A stretch of 64,000 nt of DNA from Streptomyces sp. ICBB 8177. GTDB lineage: Bacteria; Actinomycetota; Actinomycetes; Streptomycetales; Streptomycetaceae. Shown here in pieces: positions 19,054 through 28,636 of this stretch (its first letter is position 1; every line of letters begins with the position of its first letter). The position numbers and the translations under genes were made by a program. The DNA is taken from positions 529,208-593,207 of the forward strand of contig NZ_NSKH01000002.1 of the NCBI RefSeq assembly GCF_003144095.1. The letters run 5' to 3'. The notes beneath the pieces are model-generated. The model saw only the letters and a list, made by a program, of their open reading frames with translations, did no database searches and was not told the origin of the DNA.

Positions 19054-20232
19054 GTGACATTCCCCGTAGTCGGCATGGTCGGGGGCGGCCAGCTCGCCCG
19101 TATGACGCACGAAGCGGGCATCCCGCTCGGCGTCCGTTTCAAACTGCTCAGCGACGGTCCGCAGGACTCCGCGGCCCAGGTCGTCGGGGACGTCGTGGTC
19201 GGCGACTACCGCGACCTGGAGACGCTGCGCGCCTTCGCCCGCGGCTGCGACGTGGTCACCTTCGACCACGAGCACGTCCCCACCGAGCACCTGCGCGCGC
19301 TCCAGGCCGAGGGCGTGGTCGTACGGCCGGGGCCCGACGCGCTCGTGCACGCCCAGGACAAGGGCGTCATGCGCGAGCGGCTGACGGCGATCGGGGTGCC
19401 CTGCCCGCGGCACCGCATCGTGAAGGACCCGCAGGACGTGGCCGCTTTCGCGGCGGAGGGAATCGGCCCTGCGGCGCGGAGCGCCTCCGTCGAGAGTGGT
19501 GGCGGGTTCCCCGTCGTCCTCAAGACCGTGCGCGGCGGGTACGACGGCAAGGGCGTGTGGGTGGTGCGTGACGTCGAGGGCGCCGCCGAGCCGTTCCGGG
19601 CGGGTGTGCCCGTGCTGGCCGAGGAGAAGGTCGACTTCGTCCGGGAACTGGCCGCCAACGTCGTGCGCTCCCCGCACGGCCAGGCCGTCGCCTACCCGGT
19701 GGTGGAGTCGGTCCAGGTGGACGGCGTGTGCGACACGGTGATCGCGCCCGCTCCGGAGCTGTCGGACGAACTCGCCGCGCACGCCCAGCAGCTGGCGCTC
19801 ACCATCGCCAAGGAACTCGACGTCGTCGGCCATCTCGCCGTCGAGCTGTTCGAGACCGCCGACGGCCGGGTGCTGGTCAACGAACTGGCGATGCGCCCGC
19901 ACAACAGCGGTCACTGGACCCAGGACGGCGCCGCCACCTCGCAGTTCGAGAACCACCTGCGCGCCGTGCTCGACCTGCCGCTCGGCGACCCGCGCCCGCG
20001 CGCCCGCTGGACGGTGATGTCCAACGTCCTGGGCGGCGACTACACCGACATGTACTTCGCGTACCTGCACTGCATGGCGCGCGACCCCGCCCTGCGCATC
20101 CACATGTACGGGAAGGACGTGAAGCCGGGCCGTAAGGTCGGACACGTCAACACCTACGGCGACGACCTGGCCGACGTGCGCGAGCGGGCCCGGCACGCCG
20201 CCGACTACCTGCGAGGGACGATCCAAGAGTGA
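19054..20232 (+). CDS. purK: N5-carboxyaminoimidazole ribonucleotide synthase
   Basis: ATP-dependent conversion of AIR and bicarbonate to N5-CAIR in purine synthesis. The GTG at 19054 gives the standard N-terminus ([15 protein letters not shown]). There is no ribosome site; the -10-like TACCCT at 19042-19047 suggests a leaderless mRNA. 392 aa. ATP-grasp features: FDHEHVP, a Lys in [28 protein letters not shown] and the C-terminal PGRKVGHVN. The stop overlaps the purE start (GTGA). Confidence 0.96.
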   Translation: MTFPVVGMVGGGQLARMTHEAGIPLGVRFKLLSDGPQDSAAQVVGDVVVGDYRDLETLRAFARGCDVVTFDHEHVPTEHLRALQAEGVVVRPGPDALVHAQDKGVMRERLTAIGVPCPRHRIVKDPQDVAAFAAEGIGPAARSASVESGGGFPVVLKTVRGGYDGKGVWVVRDVEGAAEPFRAGVPVLAEEKVDFVRELAANVVRSPHGQAVAYPVVESVQVDGVCDTVIAPAPELSDELAAHAQQLALTIAKELDVVGHLAVELFETADGRVLVNELAMRPHNSGHWTQDGAATSQFENHLRAVLDLPLGDPRPRARWTVMSNVLGGDYTDMYFAYLHCMARDPALRIHMYGKDVKPGRKVGHVNTYGDDLADVRERARHAADYLRGTIQE

Positions 20233-20780
20233 CCGAAGCACACCGCGACGGGCGGTCCGCGCCGCTCGTCGGCATCGTCATGGGCTCCGACTCCGACTGG
20301 CCGGTCATGGAGGCCGCCGCGAAGGCGCTGGAGGAGTTCGAGGTCCCCTACGAGGTCGACGTCGTCTCGGCGCACCGCATGCCGCGCGAGATGATCGCGT
20401 ACGGCGAGCAGGCCGCCGGGCGCGGGCTGAAGGCGGTCATCGCGGGCGCGGGCGGGGCGGCCCACCTGCCCGGCATGCTCGCCTCGGTCACCACGCTGCC
20501 GGTCATCGGGGTGCCGGTGCCGCTGAAGTACCTCGACGGGATGGACTCGCTGCTGTCCATCGTGCAGATGCCGGCCGGGGTGCCGGTCGCCACCGTCTCG
20601 GTCGCCGGGGCGCGCAACGCGGGACTGCTCGCGGTGCGGATGCTCGGCGCCTACGATCCCGAACTCGCCACGCGCATGCGGCACTTCCAGGAGGACCTCA
20701 ACGCGCAGGCCACCGAGAAGGGGCGGCGGCTGCGCGCCAGGACGGGCGGCGCGGGAGAGGGGTTCGGGTTCGGTGGCTGA
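20229..20780 (+). CDS. purE: N5-carboxyaminoimidazole ribonucleotide mutase
   Basis: Moves the carboxyl group of N5-CAIR to give CAIR, the step after PurK. GTG at 20229 overlaps the purK stop by 4 bp. 183 aa, class I PurE. Motifs: [18 protein letters not shown] (catalytic His) and [12 protein letters not shown]. The C-terminal 20 residues are Arg/Gly-rich beyond the usual end. The next gene overlaps by 8 bp, so a three-gene operon is likely. Confidence 0.96.
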   Translation: MTEAHRDGRSAPLVGIVMGSDSDWPVMEAAAKALEEFEVPYEVDVVSAHRMPREMIAYGEQAAGRGLKAVIAGAGGAAHLPGMLASVTTLPVIGVPVPLKYLDGMDSLLSIVQMPAGVPVATVSVAGARNAGLLAVRMLGAYDPELATRMRHFQEDLNAQATEKGRRLRARTGGAGEGFGFGG

Positions 20781-21987
20781 GACGACGGCGTCGGCGACGT
20801 GGGACGAGCGGGTGGCGCGGGCGCGTGAGCTGCTAGCCGCGCACCCGGTGGTGGACGGGCACAACGACCTGCCGTGGGCACTGCGCGAGCAGGTGCGCTA
20901 CGACCTCGACAAGCTGGACGTGGGCCGCGACCAGAGCGCGTCGCTGCACACCGACATCCCCAGGATGCGGGCGGGCGGGCTCGGCGCGCAGTTCTGGTCG
21001 GTGTACGTGCGCACCGACCTCGCCGGGGACGACGCGGTCAGCGCGACCCTCGAACAGATCGACGTCGTACGGCAGTTGACCGAGCGGTACCCGGAAGACC
21101 TGCGTCTCGCGCTGACCGCGGACGACATGGAGACCGCGCGGGCCGAGGGGCGGATCGCCTCCCTGATGGGCGCCGAGGGCGGGCACTCCATCAACTGCTC
21201 GCTCGCCACGCTGCGCGCCTTCCACGCGCTCGGCGTGCGCTACATGACGCTCACGCACAACGACAACACCCCGTGGGCGGACTCCGCGACCGACGAGCCG
21301 AAGGCGAACGGGCTGACGCGCTTCGGCGAGGAGGTCGTGCGCGAGATGAACCGGCTGGGCATGCTGGTGGACCTCAGCCACGTCTCCGCCGACACCATGC
21401 GCGACGCGCTGCGGGTCACCGAGGCGCCGGTGCTCTTCTCGCACTCCTCCTCGCGGGCCGTCTGCGACCACCCGCGCAACGTCCCGGACGACGTGCTGGA
21501 GAGGCTGCCGGGCAACGGCGGCGTGGCGATGGCGACGTTCGTGCCGAAGTTCATCCTGCCCGCCGCCATCGAGTGGACGAAGGCGGCGGACGAGAACATG
21601 CGGGAGCACGGCCTGCACCCGCTGGACACCACGGCGGCGGGGATGGCGGTGCAGCGGGAGTTCGAACGGGCCAGGCCCCGGCCGGTCGCGACCGCCGCGA
21701 CGGTCGCCGACCACCTCGACCACATGCGCGAGGTCGCCGGGATCGACCACGTCGGCATCGGCGGCGACTTCGACGGCACGGCGTTCACCCCGGCCGGGCT
21801 GGACGACGTCTCGGGCTATCCGAACCTGATCGCGGAACTGCTGGGCCGCGGCTGGTCGGACGCGGACCTGGCGAAGCTGACGTGGCGCAACGCGGTACGG
21901 GTTCTTCGGGACGCGGAGGACGCTGCTGCGGGGATTCGTTCCTCGCGGGGGCCCTCCAACGCGACGCTTTCGTCCCTGGACGCGTAA
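20773..21987 (+). CDS. Membrane dipeptidase-like metallopeptidase (M19)
   Basis: 404 aa, GTG at 20773 overlapping purE by 8 bp. The renal-dipeptidase fold is indicated by [13 protein letters not shown] (HxD ligands), [10 protein letters not shown] (bridging Glu), [10 protein letters not shown] and LFSHSSSRA (His ligands) and GIGGDFDG (Asp). No signal peptide is seen, so it is probably cytoplasmic. It splits dipeptides, often with a D-residue. Co-expression with purKE is conserved in actinomycetes but has no obvious pathway reason. Confidence 0.92.
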   Translation: MAETTASATWDERVARARELLAAHPVVDGHNDLPWALREQVRYDLDKLDVGRDQSASLHTDIPRMRAGGLGAQFWSVYVRTDLAGDDAVSATLEQIDVVRQLTERYPEDLRLALTADDMETARAEGRIASLMGAEGGHSINCSLATLRAFHALGVRYMTLTHNDNTPWADSATDEPKANGLTRFGEEVVREMNRLGMLVDLSHVSADTMRDALRVTEAPVLFSHSSSRAVCDHPRNVPDDVLERLPGNGGVAMATFVPKFILPAAIEWTKAADENMREHGLHPLDTTAAGMAVQREFERARPRPVATAATVADHLDHMREVAGIDHVGIGGDFDGTAFTPAGLDDVSGYPNLIAELLGRGWSDADLAKLTWRNAVRVLRDAEDAAAGIRSSRGPSNATLSSLDA

Positions 21988-22057
21988 GTCCTTTTCCCCC
22001 GCCCACCCATTTGCCGTCATACGGACCTTCCCCAACGGGTGGGCGGGGCCCGTCGTC

Positions 22058-22612
22058 CTACCGCTCCCCGTCCACCGGAAGCGTCGACGTGTCGATCGTG
22101 AAGGGCAGGTCCCCCGGGACGTCCGCCTTCTCCCCGTACGGCACCATCTGCCGGTACGCGTACTGCCCGTCGATCGGCCTGTGGTGCACGACGAGCCGGG
22201 CGTCGTAAGGGTCGGCGATCACGTAGAGCGGAATGCCCGCCCGCGCGTAGGCGCCGACCTTGAGCCCGTAGTCGCGTTCACGCGTGGTGGGCGAGACGAC
22301 CTCGAAGGCGGCGTGAATGCCCTCGACGGGGTAGACCGCGAGGTTCTTCGCGCATGCCTTTTTGTCCAGGAGCACGATGTCCGGGCACAATTCGGAATCC
22401 TCGCGCGGGAAGGGCGTGATGGTGTCGCCCGTGTAGTCGATGTCGCTGGGAAGCTGCGGAGCGAGCTACATGCACAGCTGGACGATCGTCTTGAGGTGAA
22501 AGGCGCGCAACGGCGACGAGATGATCTCCCCATGAACGATCTCGGCCTTCATGCCCTCCGGGGCTTCGAAAAGCTCCAGAGAGCTGTGTACGCGTTCGAG
22601 CTCGATGGGCAC
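22058..22612 (-). pseudogene. Uma2 (DUF820) family endonuclease-like gene with an in-frame amber stop
   Basis: Reading leftwards from a GTG at 22612 (AGGAGG upstream) a single frame gives a complete Uma2-type protein of 184 codons, broken only by TAG at 22468-22466 (codon 49). Before it: LFEAPEGMKAEIVHGEII; after it: PREDSELCPDIVLLDKK, then FEVVSPTTRERDYGLKVGAY and GIPLYVIADPYDARL, the PD-(D/E)XK-like Uma2 core. The codon context (Met-stop-Leu-Ala-Pro) fits a CAG to TAG change. Codon use is less GC-rich than the neighbours, and the family is often mobile. Most likely a recent pseudogene; base-call error or amber readthrough cannot be excluded. It is convergent with the dipeptidase gene. Confidence 0.8.
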
Positions 22613-22701
22613 ACCGCCCTCCTCGGAGCTGTGGTCGCTCTGCGTGTAATCAGGCTAGCCGATGGTAAGGAGTGCCGAATCGTTCAGCTGTCGCCTCAAC
22701 C

Positions 22702-24042
22702 CTACGCGTTCGGCCTGCCCATCGCCCTGAACGTCCAGCCCGCCTCGCGCCACCGTTCCGGGTCCAGCGTGTTGCGGCCGTCCAGGACGACCCGCTCCGC
22801 GGCCACCCGCGCCAGCTGAGCGGGATCGAGTTCGCGGAACTGCTTCCACTCCGTCAGGTGCAGCACCGCGTGCGCGCCGCGGACCGCGTCCAGCGCGGTG
22901 GGGGCGTAGGCCAGCGTCGGGAAGAGCCTGGCCGCGTTCTCCATGCCCTTCGGGTCGAAGACGGTGACCTGCGCGCCCTGGAGGTGTATCTGGCCCGCGA
23001 CGTTCAGCGCGGGCGAGTCGCGTACGTCGTCGGAGTCGGGCTTGAACGTCGCGCCCAGCACCGCGACCCGCTTGCCGAGGAACGCGCCGCCGCACGCCTC
23101 CCGGGTCAGCTCGACCATGTGCGACCTGCGGCGCATGTTGATCGAGTCGACCTCGCGCAGGAAGGTCAGCGCCTGGTCCGCGCCCAGCTCGCCCGCGCGG
23201 GCCATGAAGGCGCGGATGTCCTTGGGCAGGCAGCCGCCGCCGAAGCCGATCCCGGCGCGCAGGAACTTGCGGCCGATGCGGTCGTCGTGGCCGATCGCCT
23301 CGGCGAGCTTCACCACGTCGCCGCCGGCCGCCTCGCAGACCTCGGCCATCGCGTTGATGAACGAGATCTTGGTGGACAGGAAGGAGTTCGCCGCGTTCTT
23401 CACCAGTTCGGCGGTGGCGTAGTCGGCGACGACGAACGGCGTGCCGTCGCCCACCGGCTTGGCGTAGACCTCGCGCAGCACCTTCTCCGCCGTACCGCCG
23501 CGCACGCCCACCACGATGCGGTCCGGGCGCAGGGTGTCCTCCACGGCGAAGCCCTCGCGCAGGAACTCCGGGTTCCACGCCAGCTCGACCGCGTCCCCGG
23601 CCGGGGCCAGTTCGGCGACGCGCGCCGCGAGCCGGGCCGCGGAGCCGACCGGGACGGTGGACTTGCCGACGACCAGCGCGGGGCGGGTCAGCAGCGGCGC
23701 CAGCGTGTCGATCGCGCTGTCGACGTAGCTCATGTCGCAGGCATACTCGCCGTGCTTCTGGGGGGTGTTGACGCAGACGAAGTGCACGTCGCCGAAGCCG
23801 GCCACCTCCTGCCAGGAGGTGGTGAAGCGCAGCCGCCCGGTCGAGCCCTCGATGCCCTCGACGTGCCGGGCCAGCAGCTCGTCGAGCCCGGGCTCGTACA
23901 TCGGCACCCGTCCGGCCCGCAGCGTCTCGATCTTGGCGGGGTCGACGTCCAGACCCAGCACCTCGAAGCCCAGCTCCGCCATCGCGGCGGCGTGCGTCGC
24001 GCCGAGGTAGCCGGTGCCGATCACGGTGAGCTTCAGCGTCAC
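22702..24042 (-). CDS. UDP-glucose/GDP-mannose 6-dehydrogenase family protein
   Basis: Two-step NAD+-dependent oxidation of a nucleotide sugar (probably UDP-glucose) to the uronic acid. GTG start at 24042 with AAGGGCGAG upstream; 446 aa. Rossmann motif GTGYLGATHA, NTPQKHG loop, VVGKSTVPVG, LVKNAANSFLSTKISFINAM, catalytic Cys C271 in GIGFGGGCLPKD, and UDP-binding ATFKPDSDDVRDSP. The product would feed wall or capsular glycopolymers, in keeping with the LCP and glycosyltransferase genes nearby. It is divergent from the acyl-CoA dehydrogenase gene. Confidence 0.92.
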   Translation of the reverse strand: MTLKLTVIGTGYLGATHAAAMAELGFEVLGLDVDPAKIETLRAGRVPMYEPGLDELLARHVEGIEGSTGRLRFTTSWQEVAGFGDVHFVCVNTPQKHGEYACDMSYVDSAIDTLAPLLTRPALVVGKSTVPVGSAARLAARVAELAPAGDAVELAWNPEFLREGFAVEDTLRPDRIVVGVRGGTAEKVLREVYAKPVGDGTPFVVADYATAELVKNAANSFLSTKISFINAMAEVCEAAGGDVVKLAEAIGHDDRIGRKFLRAGIGFGGGCLPKDIRAFMARAGELGADQALTFLREVDSINMRRRSHMVELTREACGGAFLGKRVAVLGATFKPDSDDVRDSPALNVAGQIHLQGAQVTVFDPKGMENAARLFPTLAYAPTALDAVRGAHAVLHLTEWKQFRELDPAQLARVAAERVVLDGRNTLDPERWREAGWTFRAMGRPNA

Positions 24043-24267
24043 GGAGTTCTCGCCCTTCGCAGTGCGCCGTCGAATGCGTCAGCCGAGCATAGTCGGGGTG
24101 AATGAGGGGTGCCGAGCACGCCGGGGCGCGCCTGGGCGGCGACCGGGGCGCGCCTGGGCCCCTGAAACCCGGGGCGCTGTCGGCAAACTCACGTATCGCG
24201 GCTCAGGGCGGCGGCCGTAGAATTAGGTTACTTAACGGTAGTTAGCAGAGCTTGGGAGTGAGAGACC

Positions 24268-25446
24268 TTGGCGGGTTCGACTGATTTCGACCTCTACCGG
24301 CCCTCCGAGGAGCACGACATGCTCCGTGAGACGGTGCGCTCTCTCGCCGAGGCGAAGATCGCGCCGTTCGCCGCCGAGGTGGACGAGCAGGGCCGCTTCC
24401 CGCAGGAGGCCCTCGACGCGCTGGTCGCCGCCGACCTCCAGGCCGTCCACGTCCCCGAGTCCTACGGCGGCGCCGGCGCCGACGCGCTCGCCACCGTGAT
24501 CGTCATCGAGGAGGTGGCCCGCGTCTGCGCGTCCTCCTCCCTGATCCCGGCCGTCAACAAGCTGGGCTCGCTGCCGGTGGTCCTGTCCGGCTCGGAGGAG
24601 CTGAAGAAGAAGTACCTGGGCCCGCTCGCCAAGGGCGACGCGATGTTCTCGTACTGCCTGTCGGAGCCGGACGCCGGTTCGGACGCCGCGGGCATGAAGA
24701 CCCGCGCGGTGCGCGACGGCGACTCCTACGTCCTCAACGGCGTCAAGCGCTGGATCACCAACGCGGGCGTCTCCGAGTACTACACGGTGATGGCCGTGAC
24801 CGACCCGGAGAAGCGCTCCAAGGGCATCAGCGCGTTCGTGGTCGAGAAGTCCGACGAGGGCGTGTCGTTCGGCGCCCCGGAGAGGAAGCTCGGTATCAAG
24901 GGCTCGCCGACCCGCGAGGTCTACCTCGACAACGTGCGCATCCCCGCCGACCGCATGATCGGCGCCGAGGGCACCGGCTTCGCCACCGCGATGAAGACCC
25001 TCGACCACACCCGCATCACCATCGCCGCCCAGGCGCTCGGCATCGCGCAGGGCGCGCTGGACTACGCCAAGGGCTACGTCCAGGAGCGCAAGCAGTTCGG
25101 CAAGCCGATCGGCGACTTCCAGGGCGTGCAGTTCATGCTGGCCGACATGGCGATGAAGCTGGAGGCGGCCCGCCAGCTGACGTACTCCGCCGCGGCCCGC
25201 TCCGAGCGGGTCTCGCTGGGCGCGGACGGCCGCGCCGAGGACCTCACGTTCTTCGGCGCCGCCGCCAAGTGCTTCGCCTCCGACGCCGCGATGGAGATCA
25301 CCACCGACGCGGTCCAGCTCCTCGGCGGCTACGGCTACACCCGTGACTACCCGCTTGAGCGCATGATGCGCGACGCGAAGATCACCCAGATCTACGAGGG
25401 CACGAACCAGGTCCAGCGCATCGTGATGGCGCGTAACCTGCCCTAG
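24268..25446 (+). CDS. Acyl-CoA dehydrogenase
   Basis: FAD-dependent oxidation of acyl-CoA to enoyl-CoA. TTG start at 24268 following GGGAGTGAG; no upstream ATG or GTG keeps the conserved N-terminus. 392 aa. Signatures: YCLSEPDAGSDAAGMKT, the RKLGIKGSPTREV loop, KQFGKPIGDFQGVQF, QLLGGYGYTRDYPLERMMRDAKI and catalytic Glu E377 in QIYEGTNQVQR. The position of the Glu fits short/medium-chain enzymes. The AT-rich 24225-24247 just upstream (GGTTACTTAACGGTAGTTAGC) is a likely promoter or operator. A strong terminator follows. Confidence 0.95.
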   Translation: MAGSTDFDLYRPSEEHDMLRETVRSLAEAKIAPFAAEVDEQGRFPQEALDALVAADLQAVHVPESYGGAGADALATVIVIEEVARVCASSSLIPAVNKLGSLPVVLSGSEELKKKYLGPLAKGDAMFSYCLSEPDAGSDAAGMKTRAVRDGDSYVLNGVKRWITNAGVSEYYTVMAVTDPEKRSKGISAFVVEKSDEGVSFGAPERKLGIKGSPTREVYLDNVRIPADRMIGAEGTGFATAMKTLDHTRITIAAQALGIAQGALDYAKGYVQERKQFGKPIGDFQGVQFMLADMAMKLEAARQLTYSAAARSERVSLGADGRAEDLTFFGAAAKCFASDAAMEITTDAVQLLGGYGYTRDYPLERMMRDAKITQIYEGTNQVQRIVMARNLP

Positions 25447-25470
25447 TTCTCCGGCAGTTCGACCGTTTTC

Positions 25471-25503
25471 GACGGCCCCCGGCGCACCGCGCCGGGGGCC
25501 GTC
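25471..25503 (+). terminator. Terminator of the acyl-CoA dehydrogenase gene
   Basis: A perfect 15-bp stem, GACGGCCCCCGGCGC (25471-25485) with GCGCCGGGGGCCGTC (25489-25503), loop ACC, then TCTGTGT. It starts 25 bp after the stop. Confidence 0.9.
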
Positions 25504-25761
25504 TCTGTGTCCCCGCGAGCAGGTCGCTGTGTGAAGCGGCTCGTCAGCGGTGTTGGTGACAACGTTGGCCCGGGTTTCTTGGTTCTTCCTTTGCCGTTCA
25601 CTCCTTGTTGACGCATGAACATCAACAGTAGTTTTCCAGCCAGCCACCACTGCCTGTGGTGGCAGTCGCGAGACGGTGTCCCTGCACCTTCCGCCGCGCC
25701 GCGACGCACCCGCACCGCAGTTCTGTAACTCCCGGTTCATCCAGCCTCAGGAGGCAGTACG
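25504..25761 (+). promoter_or_regulatory. Upstream region of the sedolisin gene
   Basis: 258 bp, lower in GC than the surroundings. TGTTGA (25606-25611) and TCAACA (25622-25627) form a perfect inverted repeat across a possible -35 TTGACG. A leader hairpin GCCACCAC/GTGGTGGC (25643-25663) lies between it and the start codon and may affect mRNA stability or translation. Confidence 0.4.
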
Positions 25762-27018
25762 TTGCGCACCCCCATATCGGCGTCCCCCCTCGCCACGCCC
25801 TCGCGCCGCATCGCCTGGTCCGTGGTCGCGTCCGCCGCTCTCGCCGTGTCCGGCCTGGCCGCCGCCGCGCCCGCCGGAGCCGCCGCCGCGACGCACGCGG
25901 GCCCGTCGTGGACCCGGTCCTGCGCCGCCCCCAGCAGAGCGGGCGTCATGGCCTGCAACGCCCTGCGCGTCACCAGCGTCAAGGAGCACGTCAGCGCAGA
26001 CGGCGTCAGCCCGGACGCCACCCCGTCCGGCTACGGCCCGAGCGACCTGCGCAGCGCCTACAACCTGCCCGCGAACGGCGGCTCCGGCCAGACCGTCGCG
26101 ATCGTCGACGCCTACGACGACCCCAACGCCGCCTCGGACCTGGCGACTTACCGCAGCCAGTACGGCCTGCCCGCCTGCACCACGTCCAACGGCTGCTTCG
26201 AGAAGGTCAGCCAGACCGGCAGCACCACCAGCCTGCCGAGCGCGGACAGCGGCTGGGCCGGTGAGATCTCCCTCGACCTCGACATGGTCTCGGCGATCGC
26301 CCCGAACGCCCACATCATCCTGGTCGAGGCCAAGTCGGCGACCACCGCCAACCTCGGCACCGCCGTCAACGAGGCCGTGAAGCTGGGCGCGAAGTTCGTC
26401 TCCAACAGCTACGGCGGTTCCGAGTCCTCCTCGGACTCCACCTACGACAGCGAGTACTACAACCACCCCGGCGTCGCCATCACCGCCTCCTCCGGTGACG
26501 ACGGCTACGGCGTGGAGTACCCGGCCGCCTCCAAGTACGTCACCGCGGTCGGCGGCACCTCGCTGGCGAAGGCCTCCAACTCCCGTGGCTGGAGCGAGAG
26601 CGTGTGGTCGACCTCGTCCAGCGAGGGCGCGGGCTCCGGCTGCTCCAAGGACGACGCCAAGCCGACCTGGCAGAAGGACACCGGCTGCTCCAAGCGCACC
26701 GTCGCCGACGTCTCGGCGGTCGCCGACCCGGCCACCGGTGTCGCGGTCTACCAGACCTACGGCGCCTCGGGATGGTCGGTCTACGGCGGCACCTCGGTCG
26801 CCTCGCCGATCATCGCCGCCGTCTACGCGGACGCCGGCGCCCCGTCCTCCGGCTCGACCCCGGCCTCCTTCCCGTACGCGCACACCTCGTCGCTCAACGA
26901 CGTGACCAGCGGCAAGACCGCGTCGTGCTCGCCGGCGTACCTGTGCACCGCGGAGACCGGCTACGACGGCCCGACGGGCCTCGGCACCCCGAACGGCCTG
27001 ACCGCCTTCACCGGCTGA
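25762..27018 (+). CDS. Secreted sedolisin-type serine-carboxyl peptidase (S53)
   Basis: The start is TTG at 25762, fixed by AGGAGG at 25749-25754; no in-frame ATG or GTG is better placed. 418 aa. Signal peptide about residues 1-43 (basic start, hydrophobic core, APAGAAAATHA). The Glu-Asp-Ser triad of S53 is complete: E168 and D172 in WAGEISLDLD, oxyanion Asp D246 in SSGDDG, and nucleophile S345 in YGGTSVASP. Such enzymes work at acid pH. The catalytic domain begins near residue 88, so the propeptide is only about 45 residues, against roughly 180 in classical kumamolisins. No C-terminal anchor. Confidence 0.9.
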   Translation: MRTPISASPLATPSRRIAWSVVASAALAVSGLAAAAPAGAAAATHAGPSWTRSCAAPSRAGVMACNALRVTSVKEHVSADGVSPDATPSGYGPSDLRSAYNLPANGGSGQTVAIVDAYDDPNAASDLATYRSQYGLPACTTSNGCFEKVSQTGSTTSLPSADSGWAGEISLDLDMVSAIAPNAHIILVEAKSATTANLGTAVNEAVKLGAKFVSNSYGGSESSSDSTYDSEYYNHPGVAITASSGDDGYGVEYPAASKYVTAVGGTSLAKASNSRGWSESVWSTSSSEGAGSGCSKDDAKPTWQKDTGCSKRTVADVSAVADPATGVAVYQTYGASGWSVYGGTSVASPIIAAVYADAGAPSSGSTPASFPYAHTSSLNDVTSGKTASCSPAYLCTAETGYDGPTGLGTPNGLTAFTG

Positions 27019-27114
27019 CACCTCGCGGTGAGGCCGAGGGCCACCACGGCGGTGCCCGGCCCACGCCCGGCCCGGCACCGCGCACCGGCCGGCTGACCCC
27101 CGGTCACGACACGA

Positions 27115-27158
27115 CGTACGGCGTGAGCCATCCCCTCACGGGAGGCTCACGCCGTACG
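27115..27158. terminator. Bidirectional terminator between convergent genes
   Basis: CGTACGGCGTGAGCC (27115-27129) and its exact complement (27144-27158) form a 15-bp stem with a 14-nt loop. It lies between the rightward sedolisin and the leftward LCP gene ends and can serve both. Confidence 0.85.
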
Positions 27159-27183
27159 CGTGTGTCACCGGACGCGGTGCGGG

Positions 27184-28467
27184 TCAGCCCGCCGAGCCGG
27201 ACGCCGTGGCGCCCGCCGTCACCGGTTCGTCGTTCTGGATCTGGCTGAACAGCTGCTTGGCCTTCGTCATGTCCCACTGCACCGCGTCGCCGTCGCTGGG
27301 GGTCTGGAGGTTCGCGTTGCCGATCGGGACGGTGATGGACTTGCCCTTGCCGCTGGAGACGTCCTTCATGTCGAAGAACATCTCGCCCAGGTCGAACAGG
27401 CTCATGCCCTTGTCGACGTTGAGCGTCTCCAGGCCCGCGCCGAGCACCGGGTAGAGCTTGAACGGGTTGAGCACGGTCGAGGGGGACGCGGCCTGGTGGG
27501 CCAGGGTCGAGAGGAACTTCTGCTGGTTGCGCATGCGGCCCAGGTCCTCGTCGGCCTCCGCGTGCCGCTCGCGCACGAACTCCAGCGACTGCGCGCCGTT
27601 GAACTTCTGGCAGCCGGCCTTGAAGTCGGCGCCCGAGTCCTTGTCCACGATCGGCTTGTCGAGGCACATGTTGACGCCGCCGAGCGCGTTGACCAGGTTG
27701 ACGAAGCCGGTGAAGCCGATCTCCGCGTAGTGGTCGATGTGGATGCCGGTGTTGTACTCGACGGTCTGGATCAGCAGGGCCGGGCCGCCCCAGGAGTACG
27801 AGGTGTTGAGCTTGTGCGTGGTCGCCGGGTACTTCTTGCCGGAGGCGCCGGTGAACGCCGGGATCGTGACGTAGGAGTCACGCGGCAGGCTCATCAGGGT
27901 GTCGCCGTTGCTGCCGGTGTGCAGGATCATCATCGAGTCCGTGCGCCCGCCGTCGGCGGCACCGGTGTGCAGCTGCTCCTCCTCCTGCTTGCTCATGCCC
28001 TCGCGGCTGTCCGAGCCGACGATCAGGTAGTTGGTGCCCTTGCCGGTCGCCGGCTGGTTCGGTACCGCGCTCAGGTCCACCGTGCGCGACAGCTTGCCGT
28101 CCGCCCAGAAATACGTGCCGACGCTCGCCGCGATCAGCACGACGACCAGCGTGAGCACGCCGTACGTGATGCGCTTGCGCCAGTTCTTCGGGCGCCCGGC
28201 GCCGCCGCCCCCGGCCCGGTAGACGCGGCCCGCGCCGCCGCCCCCGTCCGGCTGCCGTGGCACCCGTCCCCCGGAGCCGCCGCCCCTGCGCGGGGACAGC
28301 TCCGGGGGCAGCGGCGGCTCGGCGTGCGAACCGTAGGCACCTCGCGCCTGCGGCGGCGGGCCGTACTGCTGATGCTGTACGTGTCCGTCACGTCGCTGTA
28401 CGTGCGGCATCACGCGAGCGCCGTCCTGCTCGCCGTCGTCGGTCCAACCCTCGGGCCATCCGTTCAT
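27184..28467 (-). CDS. LytR-CpsA-Psr (LCP) family wall glycopolymer ligase
   Basis: 427 aa, ATG at 28467. LCP enzymes transfer undecaprenyl-linked anionic polymers to peptidoglycan outside the membrane. Architecture: a Gly/Pro/Arg-rich cytosolic N-terminus of about 95 residues, one TM helix (about 100-120), then the LCP domain with GSDSREG, the intact RTDSM motif, SLPRDSYV, INTxxxx-like LNTSYSWGGP, and RERHAEADEDLGRMRNQQKF. No LytR_C domain. It is one of three LCP genes here and the only one keeping the Arg of the R-[ST]-D motif. Confidence 0.92.
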   Translation of the reverse strand: MNGWPEGWTDDGEQDGARVMPHVQRRDGHVQHQQYGPPPQARGAYGSHAEPPLPPELSPRRGGGSGGRVPRQPDGGGGAGRVYRAGGGGAGRPKNWRKRITYGVLTLVVVLIAASVGTYFWADGKLSRTVDLSAVPNQPATGKGTNYLIVGSDSREGMSKQEEEQLHTGAADGGRTDSMMILHTGSNGDTLMSLPRDSYVTIPAFTGASGKKYPATTHKLNTSYSWGGPALLIQTVEYNTGIHIDHYAEIGFTGFVNLVNALGGVNMCLDKPIVDKDSGADFKAGCQKFNGAQSLEFVRERHAEADEDLGRMRNQQKFLSTLAHQAASPSTVLNPFKLYPVLGAGLETLNVDKGMSLFDLGEMFFDMKDVSSGKGKSITVPIGNANLQTPSDGDAVQWDMTKAKQLFSQIQNDEPVTAGATASGSAG

Positions 28468-28636
28468 GCTCAGCAGTGTGCCCGCTGAACCTGGGCGCCA
28501 GGGAGCCGGAGACGGTTCTGTAGCAGAGCTGATGGATTGGTCACACGACTTTCATGATCATCGGGTGGTGTGTGCCACGGGAGGGGGTGGTGTGGCGGGT
28601 GGGGTAGGCGCTGGGCAGGCGACTAAGGTGCGGAAC

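Noticed and set aside
22058..22390. Short TTG-initiated Uma2 ORF as an intact gene
   Set aside because: It lacks the conserved N-terminal third, which is present upstream in the same frame behind a TAG, so it is the tail of a broken gene.
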